Assembly: GCF_000006565.2 (NCBI RefSeq)
Contig: NC_031471.1
Coordinates: 992,001 to 1,056,000, forward strand
From: Toxoplasma gondii ME49
Taxonomy: Eukaryota; Apicomplexa; Conoidasida; Eucoccidiorida; Sarcocystidae
Length of the DNA stretch: 64,000 nt
Direction of reading: 5' to 3'
Numbering within the stretch: the first letter of the stretch is position 1; each line of letters begins with the position of its first letter. The notes under the pieces are model-generated. The model searched no databases. It was not told where the DNA came from and saw nothing but the letters and a program-made list of their open reading frames with translations. A program made the position numbers and the translations under genes. Positions 1-12,361 of the stretch are shown here, one piece after another.

Positions 1-2123
1 AGAACGAAGTGCAGCAGAAGAAAACGTATCAGAAGAAAGTTCAACAGAAGAGGGGAGTTCGACAGAAGAAGGAAGGGTGGAAGTCGTGAAAGCAGAAAGA
101 GAGAGAGGAGGGAAAGGAAATGGAACAGATGAGAGCGGCGTACAGGAGAAGAACGCTCGCGTAGCAGGCGTAGCAGATGTGGCGACCGGACTATCGCTCG
201 AGCTGGACGGACGCGAGGAGTGAAGCGACTTGTCTCCCTCTATCTGTCCACTCTCGAGTTCTCTCTCTGACGGCAACAAAAACTCGAATCCTGAGACAGG
301 AGCCCCGGAGGTGTCAGAGGGAGAAACGGAAGCGAGCCAGGAGTCGGAGAACTTAGCATGGCAGCTTCTTTCATCAGCGACCTTCTCTTCTTCGTTTTCT
401 GCTTGCGAATTCTCTGTCTCTCCTTGTCGCCTTTCTACTCCTTCTCCCTTCCCCTCGTGTGCTCTTTTGCTCGCTTCGCTGCTGGCTTCCTGACCTCCCG
501 CTTCGCTCTGCTCTGTCTGCGTCTCGCCCTCTGGTTCTTGTTCGGTTCTCCCTGTGACACTTTGCGCAGTCTTCTCTTTCAACGAGGCAGGGCTCTTGAA
601 GCCGCTGTTGTCCAAAGCCAGACAAAAAGAACCTTCCTCGGCTGGCCTGATATCCTCCCGGCCGTCTGCGTTCGCAGCAAAGTCCTCGACCTCTGCTGGT
701 CTGCTATTCCCTCGCGGCTCACCGCACCCTTCGTTGTCTCCGCTTCTCGCGGCCTGTCCTTCCTTGTCGCTATTCCCTCTCCTTCCTTCTCTCCTTCCTC
801 TCTCGACGCTGGCTTCTCCCTGTCGCACGCTTCCGAGAAGTACGTCGCTCGTCATTTCCTCGCATCCTGCTCCAGTCCGACTTTCCTCTCCTTCTCTAGT
901 CCTAGATTCCTCTCCTTCTCTGGCTGTGAGCTTCTCGGGTCCTCTCCGTCCGTCTTCTTTTTCGTTGGCAGCGTGCGAAGTGTGTGGCACCTCTCCCAGT
1001 CTCTCGCTCTCATTTCTGACGCCCAAGAGCGGAGAGGCCGAGCTCCTTGTCACAACCAGATCAGGAGGCCGTTCGGGCGGCAGCCGTGCTGTGCGCGGTG
1101 AGTCCTCGCGGGAGGCGTGGAGAAGAAAGTGCTGGACGATTTGCTCGATTTCTTCGTCTTCAGAGTCTCCCTGTCTCTCTTCCTGGTGCTGCCTCGCCAG
1201 TCTGCCGCCCTCCGGAGCATGTTCGATCTCCTCTCCCTCGTCGTGCTCTCTCTCGGGCACCAAGCAGTAGACGACTCGCTTCTCCTCTCCCAGCGCCTCT
1301 TCCTCGCTCTGCTGCGCTTCGCCGCCCGCGAGGGGCGCTGAAGAAGTCGCAAGCCATGGCGAAGTCAAGGTCGAGGCTCGCACGTAGCAAGAGTCTGCGA
1401 TCCGCGGCGGCAGCGGGAGAGAAGAAACCTGCGCGGCGTCTGTCCACTTCATGGTTGAAAGTGCATGTGTTTCGTTCGACGCACACGGCCGAAGAGCCGG
1501 CGAAGGAAACGGAGACGACACGGACGAGGGAAGAGGCGAAGGGAGAGAAGAAGGAAGAGGAGATGCAGAGAAGCTGGGGTTCGGCGCAGGATAGAAACGG
1601 GAGGGAGGAGGCTGAGCAGGAGAAGGACAGTAGGAGGGAGGAAGAGGAGCGCTAGAAGGTGAGCTCGAACAAGAAGAAGCCAATGAAGAAACGGAAGAAG
1701 AAGTCGACTTCCAATACGCAGCCCGATGGCATTCCCGCAACGCGAGCGCAGCCGGGTCGGTTCCGAGAGCTCTTCCCTCTCTAGCGCGCGCCACCAGAAG
1801 TCTTTGCTTCACGATCATGTCGCGAATTTCTTTCTTCACCTGCATGCACACAACAGCGTTGAAGGCTTGCAGATAAGACGACCGCCTCCCTAGACTGTCT
1901 ACACACTCGTTCTTCGGATCAGCGAAGTGATCGCAAAGGAAGGACAGAAAAGACCTCAGCAGGCCGCTGCATGCATGCATTTCCGATTTCCGACCTCCCG
2001 GTGTATGTATGTGTCACATGCGCATCACAAGGAAGATGCATCCCGCGTCGTCTTAGGCTTCGTATGGAAGATTTTCTGTGGCGGTATATATATATACATA
2101 TATATATACATATATATATATAC

Positions 2124-2159
<36 letters not shown>

Positions 2160-5100
2160 TTGTACATGCATATCGAAAGGTAGCAGTAGGTACATGTATT
2201 GCGTATAGATATCTGTACGTCGATATGTGCATATGTGTCTGTAGTCCGTTGAGTCGTTTGACTTGCAAAGCAGTTCAGTGTGTGCAACCTCGAAGTGAGT
2301 AACCGTGGAAACACAAGACTCACTCGAAGCGAAGGAGGACAAATGCGCTTCGCCCGGATAATGCGATCACCGATTTTCACTGGCTTCGGCCGCGAGAGGA
2401 ACATGTGGCTTTGGCAGTTCACGACGGCCTGGGCCAAGGGCTCAAATGCCTGGACAAAAAAAGCAGGGACGCAAAGGGACAAAAGGAGACAGATTAAGAG
2501 ACAAAGGGACCCCAAGAGAGACAGTTCAAGAGGAGGCAAGTGGAAACACCCTGAAACGAATCAACGGACATAAAAAACAACATCCATAAAAAACAACATC
2601 CCGAGATATGAACGTGGACAGCCATAGCGGATCATAGAGATGGATGGAGAGAACAGAAACGGAAGCGAGACAACGTGAGGACGGGTCCGGATGGGCGCCT
2701 CGACATCTTCGCTCAGCGACAGCGGCGCGGTTACCCCATGAAACCGGAGGAGTGGTGAAAAGCAGGAGAGGTGTCTAGGCGCGCCTGAGAGAGGAAAGGC
2801 AAGGAGACTGCCTGGTCCGCACGACATTCGCATTGAGAAACCGGAAGTCCAATATAGGGAATCAAATCGACGCGATGGACATGTGGGCCGATACGCAGAG
2901 TATTATATAACTCAGTTAATTAGTATTAGGTTTGATATTCTGCACCAACCGATCTAAAATCGGGTGACGAACGCAGGGACGGCCAGCCCAACCACAGAGC
3001 AGTCCCGAATGTAACGGCAGAAGCTGTAAACAAAGGGCATCTTAGCTCAAACTGCAGAGTCACGCAGAAGATCCAAACCGGACAAAGACTAACGACGGCC
3101 ATCTGTGCATCTACATCTTGCAGAAGATCCCTCAGAGACGCGTTGACCCAGGATGTAGAGAGTCCTCAAGATACTGATGGTTCGAACCAGAGTTAGTCCT
3201 CCGGCCAATCAACCAGGAGCCTCAGGATGGTCCCAATACTACAAATCATCCGTTTTGGATGAAGCCACCTTGAACTGTCTCCTCCAACACCACACCGCAA
3301 ACTTGCGCAAACCAATGTTTCCTTAAGATCGGGAGAAGCAGCGAACGCGCCTGGCAGAGGTTGAGTCGAGTCTGGCGTGTGTCGCCTCGCCCCGGCAGAC
3401 GCCCCCCAGTTCAAGGCCCCATGCCGAAGCGTCGGGCGCTTACCATGGCAGCGGGAAGTTCGCAGTTAAGATTGTGGAGAAGAAAGTCGCACGGCATTTC
3501 ATCAAGAGCCTCGGCAATGGCGGTGATGTCCTGGTAGAACGGCGCGCAACAGGCTGTTCGAGGGGGACGGGAGGTTCCGAAATTTCGCGAGGAAAGCGCC
3601 TTGTCACTCTGATCTAGACGCTCTGGGAAAAGCTCCGACGCCCGCGAAAAAGGCAAATGCATGCAGTCCTGCCCATTCTCTCCAGTCCACGAAACAGCCG
3701 CGTCCAGCTTTCGGACCATCGCGCCCCCCGCAGCTGACGCCGGCGCAGGGCAAGAGTCTCGTTCGTGTGGAGACATGAACGGTTGGTCAGGCGCCGCAGC
3801 CACACGGAGACCGGCCAGCATTTCCAGGCCCTGAGGCGCCTGAAGTGTTGTGGGGCCTTTCTCCGGGGCGAGGAGGCAGGCTCCAGGCTCTCCAGGAGCT
3901 TGAGGTGCCAACTGGACCGGGCAGCAAGGCGCCGAGGAAGGCGCAGATGAGGCCGAGGTCTGTTGACACGGAAAGGACGGCAGCAAAGGAGAGCACGACG
4001 AGGCTGACGAGGGGTCGAAGGTGCTGTCGGCAGAGGGCTCACGAAAAGCCACAGGTCGCGGTGGATGCGCCACACTCGGGGGGGAAGAGGCAGGCAACAT
4101 CGAAGAAGCGGGGAGAACAGAAGGTGAAGAGAAAGGCGGCGGCGGGATCAAAGAGGCCGAAGGGCCGTGCGTGGTGCTGGAGTCGCTCGTCCTTTGAGTG
4201 GACCCCAGGGAGGTCCGAGAGAGCGGATCACCCAGGGAGGCTTTCTCTCCCTCGTCTCGGATTTCAAATCGCCCTTCTGCTCTTCCTTCGTTTCTGCCCA
4301 CTTCGTTTTCGTCGCTTCGCCTCCGGCCAGTCGTCGGAGGAGACGCGAAAGTGGGTGTGGCGCTCAACGACCTTGGGGCATGACCACTGCGCAACGCGAA
4401 CGGCATCGCTGAAGGAAACACGGACGGAGGGAGACGCTCTCCTGTATGCGTCGTCACTACAGGGGAGCCGGCAGACGCCTCGGAAGCAGCGAACCCCCGC
4501 AGCGAAAGCATTCTAGAAGGAAACGGTGAAGGTCCGTCGCGGACCGCTTCGTTCCGGTCTGCTTGCGTCGGCGAGGCTGAGCCGGGCGCGGCCCCGCTCG
4601 CTCCCTCGCCGTCGGTTTCCAAAGAGGTCTTCGCCTTTCCAGAGAGCAGACGCGTGTTGCCTTCCTCAGGCAACGCTTGAGATGCAGCGAGAGAAGGGAA
4701 CACCGGCGAAGCCAGAGGAAAAGATGGTCGTCGATCCCGTGTGCCATCGACGCGGTCCTCTGCTTCCCACCTCATCTCCTTCCTTTCGTCGCTCTTCTCC
4801 CTGTCTTCTTCCTTCTTTTTTTCCTGTTCGTCTTCTGCCTTCTTCTCCCTCTCTTCTCTCTTCGTCTCGCCCTCTTCTTTCTCTCTTTTATCGTCTCTCG
4901 AAGCGTAACCGAGGCCAGGTCGCCACAGCGCACTGAATGCGCGAGCGGTCTTGTCCCTGAGAGCCTGTACGAGGCTTCGGTCATCGAAGACCGGGAGGGC
5001 GCGACCACGGTCGTCTCGAGCCTCGCCCCCGGGATGGAGCGAGAGGTGTCGAAGGAATCTCGCGCGTTTCTGAAGCGAGGTGACGTCGCGTTTTAAGTCG

Positions 5101-5627
5101 TGCTTCGCGATGAACAGCAGCCAGGAGGCGACACTGGGGAGAAGGCTCGCGTCGCGCCGGCCTCGCTCTCTTTCGCTTCGGACCCCGAGGTCCACAGAAG
5201 GGCGGCACTTCTTCGAGAGCGAAGCTGGAGGCGGAGTGCCAAGAGCAAACGCAGACGCCAGCGCAGCGCGTGATCCAAACGAGCTGGACAGATGAGACAA
5301 TATCAGCATGTCCTCGTCCACGGAAAACGTCTGAGTCAAACTCATCCTCCATGCCGCCAGTGGATTTCGACGATCCTAACAAACGGAGACAGCGGACAAC
5401 CACAGAAGAACCTTCCAGAGACCGTGCAGCAGCAATGGATTCTCTTCGCGCGCATCCATCGTGACTGACCTCGAAGACGAACGCTACGGACATGCAGATA
5501 GACTCTGTGTAATTACCGCGAGTTGACGCGCTCGCAGAAAGGTCACCTCAACGAGAAGCATATGTCGAGATAAATGCATCTGCTCACAACATGTACGTCT
5601 GCATGCACGCAAACCTACGCAGTTATG

Positions 5628-5664
<37 letters not shown>

Positions 5665-8600
5665 GGATACGTCGTGGTGCGTATGTCTGTCATGGAAGAA
5701 TGTGCCTGGCATGTATGGAGACCGCAAAAAGGTTTGTGGGAAGACATCGCCTAGCACCCACCTTGGCTGCTTGCCATCGTCTCTGAAGAGCCTTGAAGCG
5801 TCTGGTGATTTGCAACTGCGTCTTGGAGGGCAGGAAGTTTTCGCGAATAAAGGCAAAGTGGCGGCGCCCGACGCGAGCGAGGCCTAGCCCCAAGAGTCGA
5901 TCTTCTGCTGGGGTGAAGATGACAAATGTGTTGCTTCTGAAGTAAAGACAGAGAAAACCACGGCACAGTTCCACCACGGCAGAATACTGAAAGCAGACGA
6001 CTCGGCACAACTCGATCCGGGCCGTAAAGGGAAAGCCAGGAGGGAGACAGAACACTGACACCGACAAAAAGTCGGAACTCGATTCCTTTTCACCACCTCG
6101 TCTGGATCTACACTACTTGTCTCGGACACCGTCTCTTTCCACCATATCTCGCGCTCTGCCGTCTCTCTGCTGTCTCTTTGTCCCCGTTCACACCTTCTGT
6201 CTGTGTGTGTCTCTCGTTTGTTGCTCGTGTCTTCCTCGCTTACTCGCCGCCGTGGGCTTCTTCGTTTCTCGCCTCGCCCTTCCTTCTTTCGGGGCCGTCG
6301 GCTGTCGAGTCGCGAGCGCTGGAAGAGGAGGAAAGTGATCCGCTGAGCCCGCGAGACGCCGCCACAGGTTTCCGTCTTCTCTGGTAGCAGCCAGTGAGAA
6401 AGGCAGGGTCGACGAATGGTTGTTGGAGGCGAAGGAACTCTTCGAGGGGGCGGGGAAAACGGGAGTCTCGATCTCTGCAGAGAGACGAATCCGATACACA
6501 GGCGAAATGGATACAAGACACACGCACAAACGCTAGCTTCACCACTCTGAGTTCTCTCAAGGTTCTCTCGTCCCTCCTTTCTCTCCTTTTTCTTCTCATT
6601 TGAGTCTGTCGCTGTTCCACGCCGGTCGTTCCTATGAACTGTCTTCAGACGTGTCTTCTTCGTATTCCAGCATAGACCATAGGTAGACGGGGAATTAACG
6701 TTTTACATGAAAAAAGGGAGATACACTGTCTCCGGACAAGTCGTCCACCCGATCTGAAATCGTGATGTCTTGTTGATACGTGACGACGACCGGGGCGTTT
6801 TACACTCGTTTGCACCTGCTCAGTGCAACGCGGAGTTTATTTGAAAGCAGAAAGACCAATCGTTCGCGAAAGTCCTTTCGCATGTCTCCTCTCTGCGTCT
6901 AAATGTTGCCTCTGCGCTTACTCGAGGAGCAGAAGAAACTGCTTTATTTTCCTCAGAAGCGGAAAGTCAAGGAGAGAACAGCGGGGGTCCTCGCCCTCGC
7001 CGACGGCTGCAGTCCGAGTCGCGAGGCCCGCGAAGGGCACCAGGCCGCTGCTGTCGTCGACGACGCGCCCGACGTGAGACGAGGCGAGAAGCGGAGAGCA
7101 CGAAGAGACAATCTCGGGAGAAAAGGGGGAGGACGAGAGCGGAACAGCAAAGGGAGCAGAGCGACGTCCGTCAGGGGACGAGCAGTGCGTGTCAAGGAAG
7201 GGCAGGCGCTCCTGAAGCTCCAAGGGCGACAGGCCTTGCCGCGCCCGAAGGTCGTTGACCTACACGGAAAGACAGTTCGCAAGTCTCGCTCGGAAAAAAA
7301 CCGATGCCGCACAGAGATTACGCGGACGAAGGAAGAGGCACGGAACGCAGTGGGGAAGAAGGGAGGAAATGGACGCAGATGTAGGCCTCGATCCCCGGGT
7401 GGGACTTCTCTCATGGGAGGAGATGTGAAACAGAGTAGAGATGTCCAAAACAAAGAAATGAGCCCATATGGAGCGACGAAAAGACGGGAGCACGACATAC
7501 AAAAGCGCCCTTTTTGAGTTCCACAAGTGAAACACTTACTTGTTCGAGCCGTCCCCGAATCAGGCTGTCGCAGCACATCATGGCTCTCCTCATCAGTTTG
7601 TCTCCAGCTTTGCTCTTCGTCTCCGTCGCGTCCTTGACTCCTTCCTCACGCCCCACTCTCTTGCTTCCCTTCTGTTCCGCCGCCGTGCTTTCCACGCTCG
7701 CGCCACGGACTCCTTGTCCGCGCCTGCCTTCCTCCCCTTCGCCCTCTCCGTCTCTCTCTGTGTCTCCGTCTCCTTCTCTCTCTTCCTCTTCACATTCGTC
7801 CTCGCCGTAGCACCGGTTGCGGATCACGTAGATCGTCTGCATGAGGAGTTGCACATACAGGTCCATTTGGCACTTGAGTCGGCGCAGTTGACGAGCGGAG
7901 AAGCCGTTTAAAATCGGCGAGAAAGAGTCGTTGGAAGAACTTTCTTCAGTCTTCAGCTGAGGCACCAGGTGGGCGACGTGAGCGAGCGGGAAGGGCGGCG
8001 GCACCACCGCCGCAGATGCCGTCTGGATGTCCCAACATCTGCGCGACGCGCTCGCTTCCTTCTTCGCTCTCTTCGACTTCATCAGACACCCTCCACCGCC
8101 GCTGCCACCCCAGAACGCAGAGGGCGAGGGCAGAGAAGAGGGGAAGCCGCCACAGAAGGACGAGAAAGGCGAAGACGCCTTCTCTCGCGTCCGCGATCGG
8201 TGTTTCAGCCGCTGATCCCGAGAGCCTGTCTGAAGCCGCGACCTGTCTCTCCTCTTCCTGGAGGCGGCTGCCGCGGGTGCATCAGCCGCCCCTTCGTTCT
8301 CGCTCAACGCAGGCGACACGGACTCTCTTTTCTCTCGGCCCTCGCGGCCTCTCCGCCTCTTGCGTCTCCGCGCAGAAGCGCCAGACGAGGTCCTCCGCAT
8401 TGCTTCCCTGCTACGTTTGCTCCCATGGCTGTTCTCGACCGCATCCGAACTTAAATCGGGGGACGCAGGCGCGGCAGAGGAGGTGTCCGGCGACCGCGAG
8501 TGTTGAGGGCGCCTCTTTCTCGGGAGTTTTCCACGAGGTTTCGGAGACAGAGGACTCGCAGAAGACCCGGACGGCGACGCCGGAGACAGCGAGACCGGAG

Positions 8601-11600
8601 ACAGCGACGGAGACGTGGTGGCTGAGTGCGAAGAGATGCTCGGGCTCCTCTCGTCGCTCGAGCTTCCCGACGAAGAGAAAGAAGACGCTCCGGAGTCACC
8701 GGCGCTTGATAAGGTGTAGTCGGAGTCTTCTTCTTCACTTGGGAAGTGACCTGTCAACAGCGAGTGCGGAGCGAAGTGCTTCGACGGGGAAGTAACCTTT
8801 TGCCCCCGTTTGGAGAAAGAAGACCCGAGTTGCTCATCGTCGAACTCCTCGTCCTCTAAGCAGTCTTCGTCGTCGTCCTCGTCCTCCGAGAGCGAAAAGT
8901 CGCTGTCTTCCTCGCCGTCGATGTCGGACATAGCGCCGGCCAGAAGGCGGCGCATCATGGCGAGGCCCCAGCCAGGAAAGGGTGGAGAAGAGCGAGGAAA
9001 TCTGCACGGCGACAGTGGGGAAGAAGCCGCCGAGAAAGCCGGCGAAGAAGAGACCGATCCGTCAGGAGACCGCCGCGATGTGTCCAGTGTCTCACCTTTG
9101 TCCTTTTTGTCGCGAAGCCCCTGTGCCGTTGGAGGCGTCGAAGCGGGGAAAGGCAGCGAAGAAGAGAAGGACGAATAAGAAGACAGAGACGAAGGCGCTG
9201 GAATCCCACCCTGGTCCTTGCCAGTGGAAATCGAGTCCTTTCCTGTTTCCGCTGCCACCCTCCCTCCGAGAAATTCCTCAACCTCGGGCAAAGCCTCTTT
9301 ACCATCGGGCCTCACAGTTCGTGCCACTTGCCCGCTGCTTTTTCGATTCTCCGCAGAAGATTCGCCACTCGCTTCTCGATGCCAAATGGAAACGATCGGT
9401 GCACCAGAACTGTTATCATGTCTCTCGCAGTCCCCTTTTCTCTCTCGAGACTCTACGTCGGAGTTCCTCGGCCCTCTCGGCGTCTGCTTGTCTCCCTCCG
9501 GACTGGATCGTAACTCCAAAAAGCGAGGCTGCTCAGCATCAAGAGAAATCGAAGGGCGATCTCGAGATGCACCGGTGTAGGCATCTGCCTTGTCTCTCTC
9601 GGTCTCTCGTCTGGTGTGTTCTTCTCTCTCCGACTCGACTTCCTCGTGGTCTGTCTCTTCCTCTTCAGGTTCCGCCTCTTCTTCTCCGTCGGATTCTCCT
9701 AGCCTCGGCCTCCTGAGTCTGTCAACGTGCGTCGCGGTCTCTTTCTCTTGTCTTCTCCTCCTCCGCGATACCTCGTCGTTCCTGTCCCCCACGGAACACT
9801 GCTCACTTGGATGCATGTCTCGGGATGCCGCGCCCTCTTCCGTGGCGCTTTCTCCGTCGAGAGTTTCTTCGGTCTCTTCTTTTTCAGTGCAGGTACGACT
9901 TTTGGTTTTGTCTTCGGGGTGTCCTGCTTGAAGGAAGGCTGGATTCTTGCCTTTTTCTCGTGAAGGCCCTGGAAGCTCGGGATTCTCCGAGTTCCTCTCT
10001 TCCCTCTTCTTGTCGCCTTCGCACTGCCGCCCCACCTTGCTGAGGCCTGCCCCTCTCCTTCTTCTTCCGTCCGCTTCCCCTTCCACGCCCGTCGACCGCC
10101 ACCAAAGGCTGCCGAGAGTCGCGGCTGCATGCAGCAGAGATGGCGAGGAAGAAAGCGACGGTGAGAAGACGGGGGGAGAAGCTGCGGGTGCGTCTTCTGT
10201 GTCAGCCGACTTGAGCTTGCCTTGATTAGTCACGGGACGAGCAGAGTGTTCAATGAAACTTGACGATGCTGGCGAAGACGCAAGAGGCCTCTGGCAAGAA
10301 AAATGACAAGGCATGAAGGAAGACGAGGAAGGACACGAGAAGGGCGGGGGAGAGGAAGCGGGCGCCACAAACCGAGGGGCGCGATAAGGACAGCCAGAAG
10401 AGAAGCCCGGCGTAGAGTAGGGCGCCTCAGCAGAAAGGGGAGGACCCCGGGAAATCATGGAGGCATTGCCCTCGCGATGTACACCGTCTGTCCTCTCCCC
10501 ACAGGCCTCGCCCGAAGGAAGAGACTGGCGAGAGTCGGTGGGGAAGTCTGTTGAAGCGCAAGGGGGCAACGCATCGTAGCTGCCGGCTGGGGCAAGTAAG
10601 CCATGTGTGTCACCTTTCTGCACAGACACAGACGATGCCGTGGCCGAAGACGACGAAGCACAAGGAAGGGATGGAAGCCCAAACCGGGCCGCCGCCACAC
10701 CGGGACGCCGTGGTACGTATCTCTCATGAACGAAAGCAGAAAACGGAGTCGTGGGCACCGAGGGAACGTGGGCGGAAGCCCCGCCTTCTGCTCCGTCGCT
10801 CGCGAGCGCTAAGGCGGGTGCAGGCACTCTTGTTGATCTCTCTTCGTAGATTCGACATTGCTCAAAGTCGCTCTCTCTCGTGAGCCTGTGATGCTGTAGA
10901 CTGCAGCTCTCTGCTGTGCTAGGCCCCAGGGGGCTCGGCCGGAACGCGAAGCAGCCTTGATTGTTTTGTGAGGCTGGCGGCGCAGAAGTACTGAAAACCG
11001 GTAGAGCGGCCTCGCCCACGTTTGGGCGACTGTCGCCTGAAAAGTCTACATGGAAATGAACAGAGCACGAGGCATTCGCAGTTGATCCGGACGAGGTCGT
11101 CGCTGTGGTCGCCTGCGAGGGTCGTCTGTCGTCTGGAAGAATGGCGGAGTTGCCGGCTCCCTTATTCTCTATGTTGGCTTCGAGAGCCCCGGCCTGGGGG
11201 CCTGCCACTGCGTGGCTACCGATGTTTACAGTCGCGGTATCGCAGGTTGCACTGCTTCCCTCTGCATGCTCCTTGGCAGTGAGGCCCTCGTAGGCCGCAG
11301 GGTGAGTCAAGGAGACAGGAAACGCCGAGAACCGTTCGTACTCCGATGCGGCTGGATCTCCATATCGCCCATCGGTCCCTCTGGGGGTCGGACGGAGGTC
11401 GGCAGGCCCTGAGGTGCCAAGAGCGAACGCGGAATCCAACGTCCGGGAAGAACCCTGAGACGCACGCTCGCATGTACCGCAAGGGGAATCAGCCGCACAA
11501 GGCTTCCAGCTACAGGTTGGAGCAGCGGGGCCATAGACTGGGTGTTCTCGGGTGCTTCCAAAGTCCAGTGCATCCCCTGGTAGGTGACCCTCTGTCAGAG

Positions 11601-12267
11601 GGCCAGAGGGCGAGGAGCCGTGGGAAGGGACCAGGGCGACGGAGACAGAGACACGCGCCGAACGACCGGCTTCACTGTGGTTGTCAGGCGCAGGACTCGA
11701 AGCTGCAACTACGCCCTCGACGTAGGAGGGAGAATAAGAGACTTGCTCTCCGGAGGGCCAAACTGAACTGGACGCCGCGTCCGGAGCGTAACTTGAGACG
11801 GCGACGGGAGGGCGAGACGAAGCGGGGGCAGGTGAGGAGGGCGGCAGGCTGAACGAAGGCGAGGAGAAGAACGGAGAGAGAGGCGCGGCGACGGGAGGGC
11901 CCTCAACGCCCTTCCAAGCATGTTGGTGCGGGGAACATCCGGAGTAGTCAGAAGACGAAAACGCGTAGCCGGCTTCCCAGCGGGAGGCAGACACGTCGGC
12001 AACAGCAGAGGCTTCGCGGGAAGAAGAAACGATGGTCTGAGAAAACAACGAGGAACGGCATGCAGGTGCCGCTTGCGATGCCGAAAAAAAGACAGGCTGG
12101 TGGGACGCGCGACTGGAAGACGGAAACAACTGCAAGGTTCTTGAGGCACAAGATGCCGGGAACGGATGGGGGAAAGGCGATACGTACTGCCGACTACACA
12201 GAGTTGCCGACGGCCCCCCCTCCAGCTGTTGCAGGGGTGAAAAGCAAGCACCTCCATGACCCTCCAT
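1..12267 (-). CDS. GON4-like/YY1AP-type Myb/SANT nuclear protein, 3' end outside window
   Basis: Seven exons with agreeing phases: 12267-7540, 7259-6922, 6474-6244, 5936-5762, 5375-3444, 2449-2324 and 1839 to beyond base 1. Donors are mostly GTAAGY or GTGAGT and acceptors follow pyrimidine tracts. The start is the first ATG after an in-frame stop at 12336, in an ACCATGG context. At least 3,123 residues are encoded. Residues 1 to about 1,450 are Ser/Pro/charged low complexity with an acidic cluster near 1,110-1,150. Around 1,455 comes an amphipathic segment (QMDLYVQLLMQTIYVIRN) like the QLL.Q helix of GON4-like proteins. Exon 4 plus the start of exon 5 give a SANT/Myb-like repeat (FTPAEDRLLGLGL, then IRENFLPSKT, then NPLAAWRM). 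A second Myb-like helix follows (VTSLQKRARFLRHL). The family acts in nuclear transcriptional control and cell-cycle regulation; that role here is inferred. The last exon stays open to the window edge. Confidence 0.72.
2085..2159. repeat. TA / CATATA microsatellite in an intron
   Basis: A run of TA dinucleotides interrupted by CATATA units lies in the intron between exons 6 and 7 of the GON4-like gene. It creates tyrosine/isoleucine-rich spurious reading frames on both strands. A TGCATGCATGCAT tract sits at 1968-1980 in the same intron. Confidence 0.9.
5632..5661. repeat. (TA)n microsatellite in an intron
   Basis: An almost pure AT run in the intron between exons 4 and 5 of the GON4-like gene. 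It has no coding role. Confidence 0.9.
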
Positions 12268-12305
12268 GGTGGCCTGCGTCCACTCCACAGAGACCTCATA
12301 AACGA

Positions 12306-12361
12306 AGAGACGAGAGGAAACTTCTTTGGATGTTCACTGGATAGGGTAAGATAGTGAGACG
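12306..12361. promoter_or_regulatory. Pair of WGAGACG motifs upstream of the GON4-like gene
   Basis: AGAGACG lies at 12306-12312 and TGAGACG at 12355-12361, just upstream of the minus-strand start codon at 12267. WGAGACG is a described core promoter element of Toxoplasma genes and works in either orientation. The motif is short and chance occurrence is possible, so only position and pairing support the call. Confidence 0.35.

Noticed and set aside
358..1655. Plus-strand frames of 200-247 codons at the left edge
   Set aside because: They are shadows of the minus-strand terminal exon, which is open over the whole 1,839 bases and has a phase-matched acceptor.
2085..2159. Tyrosine/isoleucine repeat 'proteins' on both strands
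   Set aside because: Pure products of the TA/CATATA microsatellite.
3845..5096. Plus-strand frames of up to 223 codons inside exon 5 of the GON4-like gene
   Set aside because: Complementary to a 644-codon exon with good splice sites on the minus strand; composition is explained by that exon.
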